In this document: positions 1 through 7,566 of the stretch, piece by piece | Layout: every line of letters starts with the position of its first letter | Position numbering within the stretch: the first letter of the stretch is position 1 | Assembly: GCA_002509495.1 (NCBI GenBank) | Contig: DAEV01000066.1 | Location: 1 to 19,855 of the forward strand | DNA length: 19,855 nt | From: Methanolinea sp. UBA473 | Lineage (GTDB): Archaea; Halobacteriota; Methanomicrobia; Methanomicrobiales; Methanospirillaceae | Direction of reading: 5' to 3' | Notes under the pieces: model-generated | Seen by the model: the letters and a program-made list of their open reading frames with translations, nothing else | Database searches by the model: none | Told to the model about the DNA's origin: nothing | Made by a program: the position numbers and the translations under genes

Positions 1-402
1 ATACAAAAATGAGCCGGGTTTCAGTAATGATTGCATTTCAGAAAGGAATGCATTTTCATCAACGAGATGTTCAATAACTTGAGTACAGATTGCAAGATCA
101 AACGAATCCGGCTTTAAAAAATGTAGATGGGACGCATCACCTAGGATAAGATCACAATCACAAGTTAGGTGTTGTAATCTTTTTAACCGTGTAAGTGAAA
201 GATCAATCCCAACAGCGTTTTTTTGGTGTAAAAAACCACATCCACTCATAGAAGTAAGGAGAACTCCATCCCCGCACCCAATATCCAAAATTCTTGTTTG
301 ATCGTTTGTATCGAATTTATTCATTATATTTTGTAGAAGGACAGGAATAGTATGAGACTGAAACTGAATATTATCTCTGGAATATTTTTCAAAGTCTTTC
401 AT
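1..402 (-). CDS. Class I SAM-dependent methyltransferase, 3' part cut by the left edge
   Basis: The reading frame opens at the ATG at 400-402 and runs off the left end, giving 134 residues without a stop. It shows the class I methyltransferase glycine-rich SAM loop LDIGCGDG near residues 39-46, an acidic end to strand beta-2 (VGID), a GDA segment after beta-3 and the motif-IV-like FDLAICTQVIEHL, followed by LLKPGSFLY. That order is typical of the Methyltransf_11/UbiE-like fold. The substrate cannot be read from the sequence. The start lies 3 bases after the stop of the upstream glycosyltransferase, so it is the fourth gene of the same minus-strand cluster; a role in modifying a glycan, lipid or sugar intermediate is inferred from that. 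No strong Shine-Dalgarno is visible, which fits translational coupling. Confidence 0.85.
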   Translation of the reverse strand, partial: MKDFEKYSRDNIQFQSHTIPVLLQNIMNKFDTNDQTRILDIGCGDGVLLTSMSGCGFLHQKNAVGIDLSLTRLKRLQHLTCDCDLILGDASHLHFLKPDSFDLAICTQVIEHLVDENAFLSEMQSLLKPGSFLY

Positions 403-405
403 TTT

Positions 406-1572
406 TTATTCTATCAATTCATAGATAGATTTCAATTGATGATTACGGTATTCAGTAGAAAATTTCCCTTTTGTGACCATATGAAAAGATTCATCCCCCA
501 TCTTTTCACACATTTTTGGATTACTGATCAGCTCTTCGATTTTCATGACAAGAGTATTTGTGACAGGAGTAAGATCTCTTTTTATTATCTCATTTTTATA
601 GGATTTTATTTTTGAGGAGGGCTTGAGATTTTCCTTTGAAAAACACGAAATAGGAGATGAGACCACAAATCCATTCAGACCGTCTTTTATTATCTCAGGC
701 ATAGCATAAACATCAGATGTAATAACGGGTAATTGATATAGCATTGCTTCAAGCATTACATACCCAAAAAAATGGATATAACTGGGCAGGACGAAGAGAT
801 CAGACTGTGAATAATAATCCCTAAATAAAATTTCTCTTGCTATCGAACTGGTTTGAATCTTTACAACATCTGAATTAATCTTCTTTTTATATTCTTCAAA
901 GAGCTGCTGGTGATGGGGAGGTGGGTTAGTAATGATATCAACTGAAATATCATATTTTAGGGAAAGAATCTTACAAGCCTCCACAAGTTCTCTCCCTCCA
1001 TCATCAAAGAAATGCCTGCTCACAAAAAGAATATGGAATGATTCTCTGTTTTTTATTCGCGGGTACTTTTTAAAATGAATTTTAGCATCAATAGCCGGGT
1101 AGAGCACTTCGACTTTTTCTCTGATTTTCTCATAATATTTTCCAAGACCATATTCTAACGCAGAACGCGTTGCTTCTGAATAGGGAAGAATTTTTTTACA
1201 GCGTTTTTTTTGAAGAAATGATATGAGTGTCTTCTTCCAGCGATCAGATTCAAAAAGGTCGTCATCAAGATGAAAAAAAGACGAAGCATGTTCAATAGTA
1301 ACAAAATACGGATGGTTAGATAAAGGAATCACTCCGCCATTGGTATGGATGGCATCACAATCGGTCTTTATCCATGCCATTCTTGGCAATCCGAGCGTTT
1401 TAAGCCCTGATGTTGCGATAGTTTTGAGAACTGTATGACGTTGAGTATATTCACCGACTTTAAAGAAATTGGGAGAAGAAAGATTTGATTTAATCCTGAT
1501 TCCATCTGGTGGTGATGAGATATAAGATTCATTAATCGGATGTGGTCCACCCCAAAAATATATTGATTTCAT
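406..1572 (-). CDS. GT4-family glycosyltransferase
   Basis: 388 residues. The C-terminal half carries the GT-B/GT4 donor-binding signature HFFGYVMLEAMLYQLPVITS followed by PEIIKDGLNGF, with the conserved glutamates and glycines of retaining GT4 transferases. The segment SFHILFVSRHFFDDGGRELVEA is the usual start of the second Rossmann domain (a degenerate SRxxxxKG region). The N-terminal half is acceptor-specific and not recognisable. I chose the ATG at 1570-1572: the sequence AGGGGAC lies directly upstream and overlaps the preceding stop. A start at 1602 would add ten residues and overlap the radical SAM gene by 23 bases. Third gene of the AT-rich cluster. It probably transfers a nucleotide-activated sugar at the cytoplasmic face of the membrane during surface glycan assembly. 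The sugar and acceptor are unknown. Confidence 0.85.
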   Translation of the reverse strand: MKSIYFWGGPHPINESYISSPPDGIRIKSNLSSPNFFKVGEYTQRHTVLKTIATSGLKTLGLPRMAWIKTDCDAIHTNGGVIPLSNHPYFVTIEHASSFFHLDDDLFESDRWKKTLISFLQKKRCKKILPYSEATRSALEYGLGKYYEKIREKVEVLYPAIDAKIHFKKYPRIKNRESFHILFVSRHFFDDGGRELVEACKILSLKYDISVDIITNPPPHHQQLFEEYKKKINSDVVKIQTSSIAREILFRDYYSQSDLFVLPSYIHFFGYVMLEAMLYQLPVITSDVYAMPEIIKDGLNGFVVSSPISCFSKENLKPSSKIKSYKNEIIKRDLTPVTNTLVMKIEELISNPKMCEKMGDESFHMVTKGKFSTEYRNHQLKSIYELIE

Positions 1573-1579
1573 CTGTCCC

Positions 1580-3028
1580 CTAATGCGCATGCTCCATCCC
1601 AAACCAGTAATAATTCTTGACGTTTTTCCAATAATAAGAAATTCCTAATCTAAAATCTTCCGGATGTTGGATGATCCAAAGGACATTTTGGAGAATCCAT
1701 CTCGGATTAAAATAAAGGGATCGATATGCGTTTTTCCTGGCATCTTCCAACTCTTTATCAGACAGATTATCATATTTTAAAATGGCTTTGTGCTGATACA
1801 AGGTCCTCCAGTCCGTTTGTTCTGCAATAAGACGCTCCTTCACGGCCATATTATAGAGTTCTGTCCCGGGATATGGTACTGCAATGTTGAATTGTGCGCC
1901 GTGTGGCAAGGTTTCGTGAATAAAGTGGAGCGTGTTCTCTATCGATTTCTGCGTCTCTCCCGGAAGTCCAAGAATAAAACTTGTATACACTTTTATTCCG
2001 GCCTCTTTCGTCCATAAGATCGCTCGTTTTGCCTCTTCCACTTTTATTCCTTTTTTTGCAGTATCGAGGATAGTCTGGTCTCCGGATTCCACCCCGTAGG
2101 CAATCCCTCGGCATCCGGATGCTTGCATAATAGATAGTAGCTCGGGATCAACAAGGTTGACACGGGTATTGCAGTACCAATGAAGAGCAGGGAACGATTT
2201 TTTTATGGCATTACATATCGTTATAGTCCGCTTTCGGTCAATAGTGAACGTTTCATCAAAGAAAGAAACGAGTCGGACATTGTAGTGAGAATAGAGAGTA
2301 TCCAGTTCCTTGATTACGAATTCCGCGGGTTTCAGGTTGAACGGAGTTTTTGCAACAGTGCAATAAACACATGAAAACGGACAACCCTTGCTTGTATAGA
2401 TTACCATGTAGTTACCCGAAACAGGTGTGTTTGGACGATAGGAGCGAAAATCTTTAATGAGATCGTATGCCGGAAGAGACAATGAGGAAAAATCAGTGGT
2501 TTCTATAAAATTATCCTCTGTTGTCACTAGGATATTGTTTCCATTTCGAATACCTATCCCAGGAATTTCTGAAAGATCTCTATTTTCCTGAATTCCTGCA
2601 ATTATTTGTTTTACCCTTGTTTCCCAGTTGAGCGGAATATAAATATCAAGCGAAGGGGAGCGCTCAAGGACTTCATGAATTAATGTATGAAGGGTGAAGC
2701 ATAAGCCAAGTGTAACAATTCTGTCTGATATTTGTTTTGCAATCTCTGCAGTTTTCATATCCCAGGCGTGAGTGGTAGGTGTGAATCGGAATATAAGGAG
2801 ATCTGGTGAAAAGTGGGCTATTTGCGATTGAAGTTCGGGGTATGGCATCACAGTGCCATTTGCATCAATAAATTCTATTTCATGACCTTCATTTCTGAGA
2901 ATTGCAGCTAACCAGAGGAGAGAGTATGGAGGAATTACTGCATATCGGTCGGTTACCTCGCATCTATCCTCTCGGGTTACAGGTATTATATTATTGAGAC
3001 GGGGAGGATTAACTAGCAGAATTCGCAT
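1580..3028 (-). CDS. B12-binding-type radical SAM protein
   Basis: 482 residues with the architecture of BchE-like class B radical SAM enzymes. An N-terminal Rossmann-like region (about 1-150) begins MRILLVNPPR and contains FIDANGT. The radical SAM core follows, with the CX3CX2C cluster ligands CPFSCVYC at residues 216-223, YGVESGDQTIL and ILGLPGET. The typical cobalamin-ligating DxHxxG is not visible: the expected region reads HFSPDLLIFRFTPTTHAWD, so cobalamin binding is doubtful. Proteins of this family methylate or rearrange unactivated carbons, and several act on lipids, hopanoids or sugars. The substrate here is unknown. Sitting between two glycosyltransferases, a role in modifying a sugar or lipid carrier is inferred. 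The start overlaps the upstream glycosyltransferase gene by 20 bases. Confidence 0.87.
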   Translation of the reverse strand: MRILLVNPPRLNNIIPVTREDRCEVTDRYAVIPPYSLLWLAAILRNEGHEIEFIDANGTVMPYPELQSQIAHFSPDLLIFRFTPTTHAWDMKTAEIAKQISDRIVTLGLCFTLHTLIHEVLERSPSLDIYIPLNWETRVKQIIAGIQENRDLSEIPGIGIRNGNNILVTTEDNFIETTDFSSLSLPAYDLIKDFRSYRPNTPVSGNYMVIYTSKGCPFSCVYCTVAKTPFNLKPAEFVIKELDTLYSHYNVRLVSFFDETFTIDRKRTITICNAIKKSFPALHWYCNTRVNLVDPELLSIMQASGCRGIAYGVESGDQTILDTAKKGIKVEEAKRAILWTKEAGIKVYTSFILGLPGETQKSIENTLHFIHETLPHGAQFNIAVPYPGTELYNMAVKERLIAEQTDWRTLYQHKAILKYDNLSDKELEDARKNAYRSLYFNPRWILQNVLWIIQHPEDFRLGISYYWKNVKNYYWFGMEHAH

Positions 3029-4226
3029 CTTCTATCACACCAATGTAATATTCTTTCGTTAATTTTGCTGCTTTGTCCCATTGGAATTTTTTGATTACTG
3101 CCTCTCTTGCATTCTCTCCCAATTCTTTTCTATAGTTTTCATCCTCAAGAAGACGTGTGATTGCTTTCTCTATTGAACGAGGATCATGGGGAGGAATAAG
3201 AACCCCATTTTTCTCATGTGTAATCATTTCAGGAATTCCTCCGACATTTGATGCAACCACCGCATTTTTTGATGCCATTGCTTCAAGAACACTCAAAGGA
3301 AAATTTTCTGAGAGGGAGGGGAGTGTAAAAATATCAGCACATGAATAAAGGAATCGGGTTATATCATGTGGAATATAACCCAGTTGGATAATATTTTGTT
3401 TTGGTACCGAGTATTTAATCTGCTTACCAGGCCCAGCGATTATAAAAGTTGCATCATTCCTTTTTAGGATTGTAGGAATTGCGGTAATTAAGTCATGAAT
3501 CCCCTTGCTCTGGATCATCCGGGAGAGAAAAAGGATAACTGGTGAATGAATAGGCGGGAGTTCAGGTAGATATGATTGTGCAAGGGTCCTGTCATAAGGT
3601 TGGAAGAAATGGGCATCGATTCCATTATGAATTACTTCAATTCGTTCTGGTTCTATCCCTTTTTCAATGGTTACTTTTTGTTTGGCCCAATCCGAAACGG
3701 TGATGTAATGCCGATCTTTAGAATAGTACCAGTTTTCCATTGCAATAAGTGCGGGACTGAACAAAAATGTGAATTGTTCTGAAGAGTCAAGTTGAAAAAA
3801 GGGTTGTTGCGATGACTTGATTGCTCCCTTCTGCGATGCGATTGTGGTATGGATTGTGGTCACAATCGGGACTTTAATCTTTTTTAAGGAAAGAAAGAGG
3901 TCTGGCATGGCGCTTTGAGAATGAATGATATCAATATCATATTCTTTGATGAGAGATTTTACTTTAGCAGCACAGTGCAGTTGAAATTTTAAATTATAAA
4001 AAAAGGAATCTTGTGCTTTTCCTAAAAAATGAACTGTGATATTGCTGGGAAAAGACTGGTTGGATATTTCCTCATCTGCTATGGATTGTGATTCCATCCG
4101 AACACGATGAGGTGTTACAATATGAATATTCACATCAGGGGGCATATGACGAGCAATTTCTGCGATGTATACCCCCACACCTCCCCTGCAGGGTAAAAAT
4201 TCAGGTGCTAACATGAGGACGTTCAT
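3009..4226 (-). CDS. GT4-family glycosyltransferase
   Basis: 405 residues, a full GT-B glycosyltransferase. The N-terminus MNVLMLAPEFLPCRGGVGVYIAEIARHM is the usual glycosyltransferase 4 opening with the glycine-rich GGVGVY loop. HSQSAMPDLFL and TTIHTTI follow in the acceptor domain. The donor domain starts at VILFLSRMIQSKGIHDLI and carries SENFPLSVLEAMASKNAVVA with the EX7E motif, then GGIPEMI and ENGVLIPP-like residues. It resembles mannosyl- or glucosyltransferases of the PimA/WcaL type, but the sugar cannot be assigned. It is the first gene of the AT-rich cluster. A GGTGA ribosome site lies 5 bases upstream of the ATG. It overlaps the next gene by 20 bases, which supports cotranscription. 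Confidence 0.9.
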   Translation of the reverse strand: MNVLMLAPEFLPCRGGVGVYIAEIARHMPPDVNIHIVTPHRVRMESQSIADEEISNQSFPSNITVHFLGKAQDSFFYNLKFQLHCAAKVKSLIKEYDIDIIHSQSAMPDLFLSLKKIKVPIVTTIHTTIASQKGAIKSSQQPFFQLDSSEQFTFLFSPALIAMENWYYSKDRHYITVSDWAKQKVTIEKGIEPERIEVIHNGIDAHFFQPYDRTLAQSYLPELPPIHSPVILFLSRMIQSKGIHDLITAIPTILKRNDATFIIAGPGKQIKYSVPKQNIIQLGYIPHDITRFLYSCADIFTLPSLSENFPLSVLEAMASKNAVVASNVGGIPEMITHEKNGVLIPPHDPRSIEKAITRLLEDENYRKELGENAREAVIKKFQWDKAAKLTKEYYIGVIEDANSAS

Positions 4227-4391
4227 GCAGTCACCGAGAGTAATTGATCGAATAAGTTGGTAAATAATTCGGATAGGATGCCCCGGACATTTGAAATCTC
4301 TTTTACTCCTATTGCATTAGCAGTTTTCCTAAATAGTAAAAAGGACTATCCGAAATAATTATAGATTCTAATTACATCGGATATACTCTAT
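4227..4391 (-). promoter_or_regulatory. AT-rich promoter region of the glycan cluster
   Basis: This gap of 165 bases separates two minus-strand genes. In the minus direction it contains CCGAATTATTTACC at about 4259-4272, a plausible BRE/TATA element some 35-45 bases before the ATG at 4226, and the ribosome site GGTGA just before that ATG. A second AT-rich stretch (TATAATTATTT, about 4353-4363) could be another TATA box. A 9-base inverted repeat, TTCGGATAG at 4268-4276 and CTATCCGAA at 4346-4354, flanks the space between them. The calls are by eye. Confidence 0.4.
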
Positions 4392-5549
4392 TCACTTTAT
4401 CTGTAAAGTTGGTACAAGGAATGATGGATTTTCCACCTTCATCACTTGCACCAAACTATTCAAAATCAAGCTCGTCGTCACCAGCAGCAACCCTAAGATC
4501 AACGAGCTGATCCCCCCAACAAACATCACCGAATGAAATACCCCCTCGGCATACAACTCCGTAAGGGTATAAATCGACGCAAGAACCCCAAACACCGTCA
4601 ACACCCCCCCCGGCACCCCGAACGTGATCAGCGGCCTCTTGTACCCCACGATCCCGATGATATGCCCCAGCACATCCAGGCCATGGGATATCGCGTTCTT
4701 CTTGTGACCGCTCGCAACAGAATAACTCACCCCGATGGGAACCTCACCTATAACCAACCCCCGGTGCGCAAAGTGCTCGAGCATGTCGGACTCGATGTTG
4801 TAGCCCTCGGAGAAGAAGTCGAGGTGGTCCAGTGCGGTGCGGGATAGCGCCCGGAACCCGGACTGGGTGTCGGAGCAGCCGATGCCCGAGCCCAGGTTGG
4901 TGGCGAGGTCGAGGGTTTTCTGGCCGAGGATGCGGTAGGCGGGGATGTCGTTCTTGTTGTTCAGGTAGCGGGAGCCGATGACGAGGTCGGCGGCGTGGTC
5001 GAGGACCGGCTTGATGAGATCGGGGATCTCGGCAGGGTTGTGCTGGCCGTCGCCGTCGAGGATGACCACGACCGCCGGGGAATACTCTTTCGCACGGGCA
5101 AAGCCTTTCATCAGGGCCTGGGCTTTTCCGAGGTTGACCGGGTGGCGGAGGACTTCGGCGCCGGCGAGGACGGCAACCTCGAAGGTCCGGTCGGTGGAGC
5201 CGTCGTCCACCACGATGACGTGATCGGCCTGGGTGCGGGTCCGGAGGACGACGCTGCCGATGGCGATCTCCTCGTTGTAGGCCGGGATGACGGCTACGAC
5301 CGGTCCGTGTGCGGGTTCGTCCAGGCAGGGAGGGGGAGAATCGCTCACCACCGGGAGGTATCGTTCCAGGGAAGGCTCATCTTTCTCGACCTGCAGGCTT
5401 TCCCGGGGGGTGATCCCCGCGATCGCCGAATTGCCCTGGAGCAGCTCCTCGAACGTGGCATACCGGTCGATGATGTCCGATACTTCGTGGGGACTTATTT
5501 TCACGTTCGGATCGAGGGATTGGATATCGGGGAAGGGTTTCGGGGGCAT
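4392..5549 (-). CDS. GT2 polyprenyl-phosphate sugar transferase with membrane anchor
   Basis: 385 residues. Residues 84-300 form a GT2 (GT-A fold) domain: VAVIPAYNEE at 85-94, VVDDGSTDRT at 113-122, NLGKAQALMKGF at 139-150, the metal-binding DXD region LDGDGQH at 164-170 and DTQSGFRAL at 227-235, all as in DPM1/DolP-mannosyltransferase-like enzymes. Two hydrophobic segments (about 306-328 and 340-364) anchor it in the membrane. Such enzymes load a sugar onto dolichyl phosphate for glycoprotein or glycolipid assembly. The first 80 residues precede the catalytic domain and match nothing I recognise; they are acidic and probably helical. The last part of the gene (4392 to about 4620) is richer in A and T than the rest, where the gene meets the AT-rich cluster. 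It probably has its own promoter, since it is preceded by a gap of 219 bases. Confidence 0.88.
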   Translation of the reverse strand: MPPKPFPDIQSLDPNVKISPHEVSDIIDRYATFEELLQGNSAIAGITPRESLQVEKDEPSLERYLPVVSDSPPPCLDEPAHGPVVAVIPAYNEEIAIGSVVLRTRTQADHVIVVDDGSTDRTFEVAVLAGAEVLRHPVNLGKAQALMKGFARAKEYSPAVVVILDGDGQHNPAEIPDLIKPVLDHAADLVIGSRYLNNKNDIPAYRILGQKTLDLATNLGSGIGCSDTQSGFRALSRTALDHLDFFSEGYNIESDMLEHFAHRGLVIGEVPIGVSYSVASGHKKNAISHGLDVLGHIIGIVGYKRPLITFGVPGGVLTVFGVLASIYTLTELYAEGVFHSVMFVGGISSLILGLLLVTTSLILNSLVQVMKVENPSFLVPTLQIK

Positions 5550-5768
5550 TGGTGATACCTGCGTTGCGGGATCGAAGATTGGGGAAAATGGGAAAACCCC
5601 CGATTCATTCGAACCGCGTATATTCGGAATTCCTTGGATAGTCGTATTTGGCTCATCAAATAAAAATCTTTCGAACCTGTCTGTTCAAGAGAACTCAAAA
5701 AATCCGGGAAGACAGCAAAAGAAGTGGTTTGCGGTGAGAGAAATACGGGGGCCGTACGATGAATGACA
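5550..5768 (-). promoter_or_regulatory. Spacer with hepT terminator and GT2 promoter candidates
   Basis: No convincing gene lies here. On the minus strand a T6 run (5696-5701) could end the hepT transcript, and TTTTTATTTGA (about 5655-5668) or GAATATACG (about 5615-5624) could serve as TATA boxes for the GT2 gene. AGGTATCACC just before the ATG at 5549 may act as a weak ribosome site. Confidence 0.3.
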
Positions 5769-6110
5769 TTATACCCGTGAAAGAAGTGAAATGACCTGTT
5801 CCCGCAGAGGGGGGAGTTGTTTCTGCAGGATGAACCAGACGGTGGCATGATCGATTCCAAAGTAGTGGTGGATCACGGTATTGCGAAGACCAATCACCCG
5901 GGTCCAGGGGATATCGGGAGTGGAAGCCCGGATATCGTCGGGTACGTGAGTAGCTGCTTCCCCAAGGATCTCAAAATTTCTGATCACCGCATCCTGTGTC
6001 TTCTTATCGTTTTGGTACTCCTCATACGAGTATCCCTGGGTATAACTCTCGATCGTGAGGATCGCATCCCGCATATCTTCCAGTGCAGCAACCGGATCAC
6101 GCGTTGACAT
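5769..6110 (-). CDS. hepT: HepT-like HEPN toxin (DUF86)
   Basis: 113 residues from the ATG at 6108-6110; a TTG two codons earlier is possible but unlikely. It is an all-helical DUF86/HEPN protein with TQDAVIRNFEILGEAA at 38-53 and the catalytic RX4HXY motif RNTVIHHY, with R76, H81 and Y83. HepT proteins are RNases; in the characterised Shewanella system the partner MntA blocks HepT by adding AMP groups to the motif tyrosine. All motif residues are intact here, so the toxin is probably active. It overlaps the upstream mntA by 14 bases, typical of a coupled two-gene module. Its 5' end shares 24 of 27 bases with a fragment at 8534-8560. Confidence 0.9.
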   Translation of the reverse strand: MSTRDPVAALEDMRDAILTIESYTQGYSYEEYQNDKKTQDAVIRNFEILGEAATHVPDDIRASTPDIPWTRVIGLRNTVIHHYFGIDHATVWFILQKQLPPLREQVISLLSRV

Positions 6111-6429
6111 AGACAATGTCTCTTTTCATCGCCTCGAGCAACCGGGGCCGGTTGAGGACCCCGCCCTTTAAGATGAGGTCGACCCGGTGGGATAGGAGGT
6201 CTTGCAGGTATTCCTTCAGGTCTACTACTTCCCACCCGATCGGTTCGGAAAAATCCACCAGGATATCAATATCGCTCTCCTCGTTCTGTTCATTTCTTGC
6301 AAAGGAGCCGACAATCCCGATCTCACGGACCTTGAACCGTTCCTTCAGGTACGGGAACGCGGTGCGCAGGATCTGTTTCACCGACGAAAGTTGCTGAATT
6401 CTGTCTCGTTCACCCGTATGCGACGACAT
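6097..6429 (-). CDS. mntA: MntA-type minimal nucleotidyltransferase antitoxin
   Basis: 110 residues from the ATG at 6427-6429. The nucleotidyltransferase signature GSX10DXD is complete (GSFARNEQNEESDID, G41 to D55). A third acidic position is seen in RVDLI at D84. Family members AMPylate the HepT toxin and so neutralise it. The longest open frame reaches 6585, but those 52 extra residues are basic and unlike the family, so I use the internal ATG at residue 53. No Shine-Dalgarno precedes it; ACTGTATATG suggests a short or absent leader. hepT follows with a 14-base overlap. Confidence 0.9.
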   Translation of the reverse strand: MSSHTGERDRIQQLSSVKQILRTAFPYLKERFKVREIGIVGSFARNEQNEESDIDILVDFSEPIGWEVVDLKEYLQDLLSHRVDLILKGGVLNRPRLLEAMKRDIVYVNA

Positions 6430-6511
6430 ATACAGTGTAGTATGAGGGCGGATCAGGGCAATGAAGTTTTTTCCCGATCTGGGAACAATCATGAAATAAC
6501 TCGGACAATTC

Positions 6512-6827
6512 TTGGATACGGGGTGTGAATTCCTGGCACACGGACGCCGTCTTCTCCAGAAAAAACGTGATGAAATACTGCGCATAGCGGAGCTTCATGG
6601 TGCACGGAATGTCCGCAACCTTTGGATCTGTGCAGCGGGGGGAGGATACGGATACGAGCGATATCGATCTTCTCGTGGACTTCGAGCCGGGCAGGAGTCT
6701 CCTCGATCAGGTGGGACTGATCCAGGACCTCGAAGACCTCCTGGGGTGCCGGGTGGATGTGGTGACTGAAGGGGGACTGCACTGGTATATCCGGGACCGC
6801 GTGCGAAAGGAGGCATCAATCGTGTGA
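6512..6827 (+). pseudogene. Frameshifted MNT nucleotidyltransferase gene
   Basis: Two frames together rebuild a second MNT protein. The first (6512 to about 6614) reads KKRDEILRIAELHGARNVR, the usual N-terminal helix of the family. The second (about 6615-6827) reads FGSVQRGEDTDTSDIDLLVDF, with the full GSX10DXD motif, then EDLLGCRVDVVTEGG and a normal C-terminus ending at the TGA at 6825. The frame changes at CGCAACCTTTGG near 6612-6620, consistent with one extra base. No ATG is available for the first frame; only a TTG at 6512. It is either a decayed gene or a sequencing error, and the broken HEPN fragment immediately downstream favours decay. Orientation is opposite to the intact mntA-hepT pair. 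Confidence 0.75.
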
Positions 6828-6887
6828 AAGATAACCAGCTTCATCCACATTCTGGAACGGATCCAGAAGATCGAGAATGATCGATAA
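6824..6887 (+). pseudogene. Remnant of a HepT-like HEPN gene (first ~20 codons)
   Basis: Overlapping the stop of the broken MNT gene, a GTG at 6824 starts VKDNQL. After a frame change near 6839 the sequence reads FIHILERIQKIENDR and then meets TAA at 6885-6887. This matches the usual opening of DUF86 proteins that follow such MNT genes (MKDDRLYLxHILERIxKIE). The rest of the toxin, including the RX4HXY motif, is missing. The vapB promoter region of the next module begins directly after it, so the toxin body appears to have been lost or replaced. Confidence 0.6.
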
Positions 6888-6918
6888 CTACAATACACAT
6901 ACATACACAGACTATGCC
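6888..6918 (+). promoter_or_regulatory. vapB leader with ACACAG-ATGNNATG start region
   Basis: The bases before the vapB start read ACACATACATACACAGACT and then ATGCCATG. The gene uses the second ATG; the first is 5 bases upstream and out of frame. The minus-strand vapB at 11347 has the same arrangement (ACACAGTATGGTATG). There is no Shine-Dalgarno, so a leaderless or operator-overlapping start is inferred. Confidence 0.4.
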
Positions 6919-7146
6919 ATGCCCACCCGGACGATCAGCATCACCGACGAGGCGTACCAGAAGCTGAAGGCATTGAAAACATCCGACAAAGAGAGCTTTT
7001 CCGAGGTCATCCTCCGGTATTACCCGAAGAGAAGGACATTATCAGAGGTTCTCGAAGAGATCGGGGACTGCAGCGACCTCGCGTCGAGTGTCGGCAGGGT
7101 GTCGGAAGAGATGGGAAGAAGCAGGCTCCGGGACACCCCCCTCTGA
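6919..7146 (+). CDS. vapB: VapB-type antitoxin (archaeal VAPB_antitox/DUF217 family)
   Basis: 75 residues from the second ATG at 6919; an upstream in-frame start at 6877 adds a tail unlike the family. It begins MPTRTISITDEAYQKLKALK, followed by ESFSEVILRYYP, the conserved DNA-binding N-terminus of archaeal VapB/DUF217 antitoxins. The C-terminal half (EEIGDCSDLASSVGRVSEEM) is the part expected to wrap the PIN toxin. The stop overlaps the ATG of vapC (TGATG), a coupled arrangement. It probably represses its own operon together with VapC. Confidence 0.9.
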   Translation: MPTRTISITDEAYQKLKALKTSDKESFSEVILRYYPKRRTLSEVLEEIGDCSDLASSVGRVSEEMGRSRLRDTPL

Positions 7147-7538
7147 TGCCGGTCGCGGATACCTGCTTTCTTATCGACCTGATGGTGAGAAAGCAGGAGG
7201 CCCTGGACCTGTACTCGTCCTACGAGGAACAGTCGCTCCCGCTCGCGACGACAGCCATCACCGCGCTCGAGCTCTACAAGGGAGCCTATCTGTCCCGGAA
7301 AAGAGACGAGAACATCCGGAAGGTGAAGACGATCCTGGAACTCTTTGACTGCCTTCCCCTGGATGAATGCACGTATGAGGCGTTTGGTGCATATTCGTCC
7401 GTTCTTGTGGAAAAGGGAGATCCGATCGGGGACTTCGATGGACTGATCGCCGTGATTGCTCTCTGCCATGACGGGGTCCTCATCACCCGGGACAGGCACT
7501 TTTCCCGTATCCCCGGCCTGCGGGTCCTCGCCTATTGA
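7146..7538 (+). CDS. vapC: VapC PIN-domain toxin
   Basis: 130 residues, the usual length for VapC. The four acidic residues of the PIN active site are present: D5 in ADTCFLIDL, E42 in ALELYKG, D98 in GDFDGLIA and D116 in ITRDRHF. PIN toxins are Mg-dependent RNases that cut tRNA or rRNA; the target here is unknown. The start shares a base with the stop of vapB. It resembles the second VapC at 10740-11117 in opening (ADTCFLIDL) and ending (RIPGLRVLAY against SIPGLEVVSY), so the two modules are paralogues. Confidence 0.93.
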   Translation: MPVADTCFLIDLMVRKQEALDLYSSYEEQSLPLATTAITALELYKGAYLSRKRDENIRKVKTILELFDCLPLDECTYEAFGAYSSVLVEKGDPIGDFDGLIAVIALCHDGVLITRDRHFSRIPGLRVLAY

Positions 7539-7566
7539 CCTGGCAGGAAGATCGCCCCTGGATGGA

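Noticed and set aside
4533..5555. Long plus-strand open frames opposite the GT2 gene
   Set aside because: They are antisense to a clear GT2 gene in GC-rich DNA, with no domain; mirror frames of codon bias.
6410..6598. Minus-strand 62-codon frame upstream of mntA
   Set aside because: It overlaps mntA and the broken MNT gene, has no recognised domain and lacks a ribosome site.
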